Below, one piece after another: positions 61,826 to 64,000 of a stretch of 64,000 bases of DNA. Position 1 is the first letter of the stretch, and every line of letters begins with the position of its first letter. The DNA is taken from assembly GCF_015223355.1 (NCBI RefSeq), contig NZ_JADFFK010000021.1, positions 62,001 through 126,000 of the forward strand. Direction: 5' to 3'. Under the pieces are notes generated by a model. The model was not told where the DNA came from. It searched no databases and saw only the letters and a list, made by a program, of their open reading frames with translations. The DNA comes from Salipiger mangrovisoli. Lineage in GTDB: Bacteria; Pseudomonadota; Alphaproteobacteria; Rhodobacterales; Rhodobacteraceae. A program made the translations under genes and the position numbers.

Positions 61826-62355
61826 CAAAAACATCTAGCACGCCCTTCGAAGAAGCCCGCCACCGGATCACGACATGGCAGCCGGGAGAGCCCCTCGACC
61901 TAGCGATTCCGGGTTTGATCAAACTCCAATTCGAAATCTGTGAGCTGGGCCAGCTGGAGACCTTAGCGCTGGGGAAACTGGATGAAAAGCGCCCTAAAGT
62001 GATCGCATCTGAGGTCAGTGATCTCCGCCCCCTCGCGCAGCTGACGGCGCTGCAGATTGCCCGCCCGGTTTTCTCGGGACATCGAACGTCCGGACACAAG
62101 TCGGATAGCGGCCAACACCAAGCGAAATCCGAACTGGCGTTGGGGGGCCCTCACCAGGCTTGCGGCACCGCGGAAGCTCGAGCAGCTTCCAGATGGTTCA
62201 CTGAAGCGCATCACCTTGAACGATCCGCGGTTATGAGACCCGGTTCGCCATGTGGCAGGTCGTATCTGTTGAACGCAAATTGTGACCTGAAGAAGGCACG
62301 CTTGAACGCCTTGATATTGGTAAAGTCGATGGACCCATGCTCCTGCGCGAACTGA
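61822..62355 (+). pseudogene. Leucine-rich-repeat protein, frame damaged
   Basis: GTG 61822 overlaps the upstream stop (GTGA). The first 85 residues read EARHRITTWQPGEPLDLAIP, LIKLQFEICELGQLETLALG and EVSDLRPLAQLTALQ, a leucine-rich-repeat start. After about 62080 the frame changes to non-repeat sequence; another frame there reads LTRLAAPRKLEQLPDGSLK, also LRR-like, so at least one frameshift or deletion has occurred. LRR proteins of this type often carry effector domains elsewhere, none visible here. Confidence 0.5.
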
Positions 62356-62570
62356 AAGGTCAGGAGTGCGCTGCGCAGAAGCGACGAATGCCCGAGGTCA
62401 GGATGGTCATCGGCAAGCGTGCGAAATTCGAGATCATGGCCGATGCTGCCACAGAGCGTTGAACGACGCCATCCGTTCCGCGGGACGGGAGCAATCGCGA
62501 GGGATACAAGGTCCTGACCGGCGCATCGTACTGGATCGGTGACCTTCCATTGACCTAGCAGCGGGGTCAT
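62211..62570 (-). other. Unrecognised open frame on the minus strand
   Basis: A 119-codon frame starting MTPLLGQWKVTDPVRCAG with HDLEFRTLADDHPDLGHSS and LLTFQFAQEHGSIDFTN. Composition looks protein-like, but the start lies before the resolvase res site and the end merges into the broken LRR region. It could be a truncated accessory gene. I do not assign a function. Confidence 0.3.
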
Positions 62571-62669
62571 TTGACTGCTTAGCTACAGGATGCGGGATCA
62601 GTGTCCGGCACCATGCTTCCATCGGGTATCTGCAGTCAGGTGGCGAATACCAAGGTGTACTCCGCGCAC

Positions 62670-62783
62670 TGTCCGTTGAACTCTACTTGTACGGACATCA
62701 CGCGTGGGGCTCTGGAATCTGTCCGTTTAGGTTAGCATTCTCAAACGGACTAGACTATAAAGGGACATAACCTATTCGGACAT
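62670..62783 (+). promoter_or_regulatory. res site of the serine resolvase (three subsites)
   Basis: TGTCCGT...ACGGACA bounds a 28-bp palindromic site (62670-62697). After 22 bp comes a second site beginning TGTCCGTTT with AAACGGAC in inverse orientation (62720-62753). After 5 bp a third site ends CGGACA (62759-62783). The 28-22-34-5-25 layout equals that of gamma-delta/Tn3 res (114 bp), with subsite I farthest from the gene. The recombinase start is 14 nt downstream. Confidence 0.7.
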
Positions 62784-62796
62784 TTTGGAGTGCACG

Positions 62797-63462
62797 ATGA
62801 CGCCTACCCCGAAGACAGTTCTTTATGTCCGGGTTTCGACCGCCGGACAGACAAGCGCCCACCAGCTTACTCAGGCCCGCGCCGCGGGGTTCCATATTGA
62901 AGACGAACACGTCATCACCGACCACGGCGTCTCCGGCGTGAAGACAATCATCAAGGAGCGAGATCAGGGGAGGCGCCTCTTTGACCTCCTCCAGGCAGGC
63001 GATACGCTCCTCGTCAGATGGGTAGACCGACTAGGCCGAAACTATCGCGACGTGAAGCAGGTCATCGAACACTTCAATGCCAAAGGCGTGACCGTAAAGA
63101 CGGTCATCAACAACATGACCTTCGAGGCCGACTACAAGCTGTCCGACCCGACCCTCAAGGCGGCTCGCGATGCCATCCTAGCCTTCATGGCGGCGCTTGC
63201 CGAAGCCGACAACAAGGCCAAATCCGAAGCCAGGCAGGCGGGAATTGATCACGTCAGGGCGTCTCCAGAGGCGAAGCGCAAATACCGGGGCAAGCCGCCC
63301 TCGTTCGATCGCGCGACTTTGGAAATGGTTCAATCCATGCTGACGCAGGACAGGACAATCAGCGAAATAGCCCGCGATGTGGGCATTTCCCGCCAAACAG
63401 TCCACCGCATCCAAGACGAGCCGCAGTGGGCCGACGCTGCGCTCATTAGGTGGGGTATGTAG
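62797..63462 (+). CDS. Serine recombinase (Tn3-type resolvase)
   Basis: A 221-residue serine recombinase: VLYVRVSTAGQTSAHQLTQAR gives the catalytic Ser (near residue 14), DHGVSGVKT, GDTLLVRWVDRLGRNYRD (the second Arg motif) and a C-terminal HTH (ISEIARDVGISRQTVHRIQ). This set is typical of Tn3-family resolvases. ATG 62797 is preceded by GGAGTGCACG; a TTG at 62785 is an alternative. The upstream res-like site supports co-integrate resolution. No Tn3 transposase is in the window. Confidence 0.9.
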   Translation: MTPTPKTVLYVRVSTAGQTSAHQLTQARAAGFHIEDEHVITDHGVSGVKTIIKERDQGRRLFDLLQAGDTLLVRWVDRLGRNYRDVKQVIEHFNAKGVTVKTVINNMTFEADYKLSDPTLKAARDAILAFMAALAEADNKAKSEARQAGIDHVRASPEAKRKYRGKPPSFDRATLEMVQSMLTQDRTISEIARDVGISRQTVHRIQDEPQWADAALIRWGM

Positions 63463-63517
63463 GTTAACTACCTCAGCACGAGGAGAAATCATCTACCAAG
63501 GTAACAGCCACAGGACT

Positions 63518-64000
63518 TTAGACGATGCATGATGCATAGGGGTGTGCTTGCGGGCCCCAATTCTGAGGTTTTAGACTTGAATTTCTCAGGACGAACAGAA
63601 CGGTTGCGGAGAGCAAGATCGCGGAGAAGAGCGTTTCCGAGCACCGTTCGTGCCGCACGGCAACGCGCTGCCAGTCCTTGAGGCGGCCGAACATGATCTC
63701 TATACGGTAGCGCTGCTTGTCGCGCCACTTGTCGTATCTGACACCCCTCTCGCGGGGCTTCCGACCCGGGATACTGACCTTTTATCTACCTGTCTTTCAA
63801 AGCTTCTCTGAACCAATCGGCACCATGCCTCTGTCGGCCAGGGAGCCAACTTGCCTCCGGCAGGCTGCTCAACGGCGCGGTCTCGCCGGAGCAATCACTC
63901 ACCGGACCGGCCGACATGTAGTATCCGTTTAGCCGTCCCTTGGTGGCGGCGTGCAAATTGGTGTTCATGCCGCCTTTGGTCCAGCCGATCTGGCGTCAGC
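63518..64000 (-). pseudogene. IS5 family transposase, decayed, partial at the edge
   Basis: Minus-strand frames together give the C-terminal half of an IS5-type transposase: GGMNTNLHAATKGRLNGYYM, then LPGRQRHGADWFREALK ending in a stop at 63786, and after a frameshift SIPGRKPRERGVRYDKWRDK and RIEIMFGRLKDWQRVAVRH (the catalytic Glu region). The DRG part of the DDE motif is in another frame. So at least two frameshifts and one stop exist; the element is inactive. The 5' part lies beyond the window. Confidence 0.82.

Larger units (their letters stand above)
54939..64000 (+). mobile_element. Genomic island at tRNA-Ser(GCU), right end not seen
   Basis: Starts at the tRNA gene and carries a P4-type integrase, small HTH proteins, a second recombinase, IS remnants, a resolvase and several broken genes, with base composition shifting along it. 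I looked for a second copy of the tRNA 3' end (TTCGAATCCCTTCGTCTCCG) downstream and did not find one, so the right attachment site is probably beyond the window or lost. Confidence 0.75.

Noticed and set aside
62785-62796. TTG start of the resolvase at 62785
   Set aside because: It would lie at the edge of res subsite III, and the ATG at 62797 has GGAG at a proper distance.
54402-64000. CRISPR array in the island
   Set aside because: No regularly spaced direct repeats of suitable length were seen; the only tandem repeats in the window are in ftsY and the MraZ-box array.
55029-64000. Second copy of the tRNA-Ser 3' end as right attachment site
   Set aside because: No match to the T-arm/acceptor sequence was found by eye; the right end was left open.

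Overview
The window is GC-rich chromosomal DNA of an alphaproteobacterium, most likely Rhodobacteraceae (Roseobacter group). The evidence is the gene content: an mraZ-rsmH start of a dcw cluster behind a very long leader, an ftsY/yciB neighbourhood, DUF2842 and DUF1127 proteins, a class A RNase P RNA, and a VPLPA-CTERM protein. All family names are from reading translations and motifs; no database search was run.

Layout. 1-1461: start of the dcw cluster, leaving the window leftwards (rsmH partial, mraZ), with a roughly 600-nt upstream region holding an array of MraZ-box repeats and a strong hairpin. 1462-16208: core housekeeping genes (VanZ-like, glycosyltransferase-like, tatD, metal-dependent phosphodiesterase, AEC carrier, purA, MFS transporter, yciB, MgtC-like, ftsY, lytic transglycosylase, xseA, purD). 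16335-19681: a heavy-metal module (MerR-type regulator, divergent MerR-type promoter, P1B-type ATPase, DUF411 protein). 20015-22643: a coupled pair of membrane-associated GTPases. 22824-31010: oxidoreductase, 5-formyl-THF cyclo-ligase, mgtE, guanine deaminase, two tandem CAP lipoproteins, 8-oxoguanine deaminase, hisN. 31069-42126: regulators, quinone oxidoreductase, BI-1 protein, pabB/pabC, rpmG, rnpB, two alpha/beta hydrolases and small enzymes. 42195-49355: yebC, a ymdB-EamA-SLC13 operon, ferredoxin, envelope lipoproteins. 49460-52957: a five-gene operon for non-phosphorylative breakdown of a deoxy-sugar acid. 53225-54401: thioesterase and an atypical receiver protein.

54939 to the right edge is an accessory island starting at tRNA-Ser(GCU). 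It carries a P4-type integrase, an orphan gene, two AlpA-like HTH proteins, and a second tyrosine recombinase fused to an HTH and a zinc ribbon. After that come an IS110 fragment, a VPLPA-CTERM protein in AT-richer DNA, a decayed copy of the second recombinase, a broken three-gene operon (helical protein, two-TM membrane protein with an in-frame amber codon, leucine-rich-repeat protein), a serine resolvase with a complete-looking res site, and a decayed IS5-family transposase. The right end of the island was not found.

Most noteworthy: the MraZ-box array and long dcw leader; the GTPase pair; the AlpA/HTH/zinc-ribbon recombinase module whose first gene has its ribosome-binding site inside a 12-bp hairpin; the broken membrane-protein/LRR operon; the res site; and two proteins that keep a known fold but lack key residues (hydrolase at 37793, receiver at 54042).
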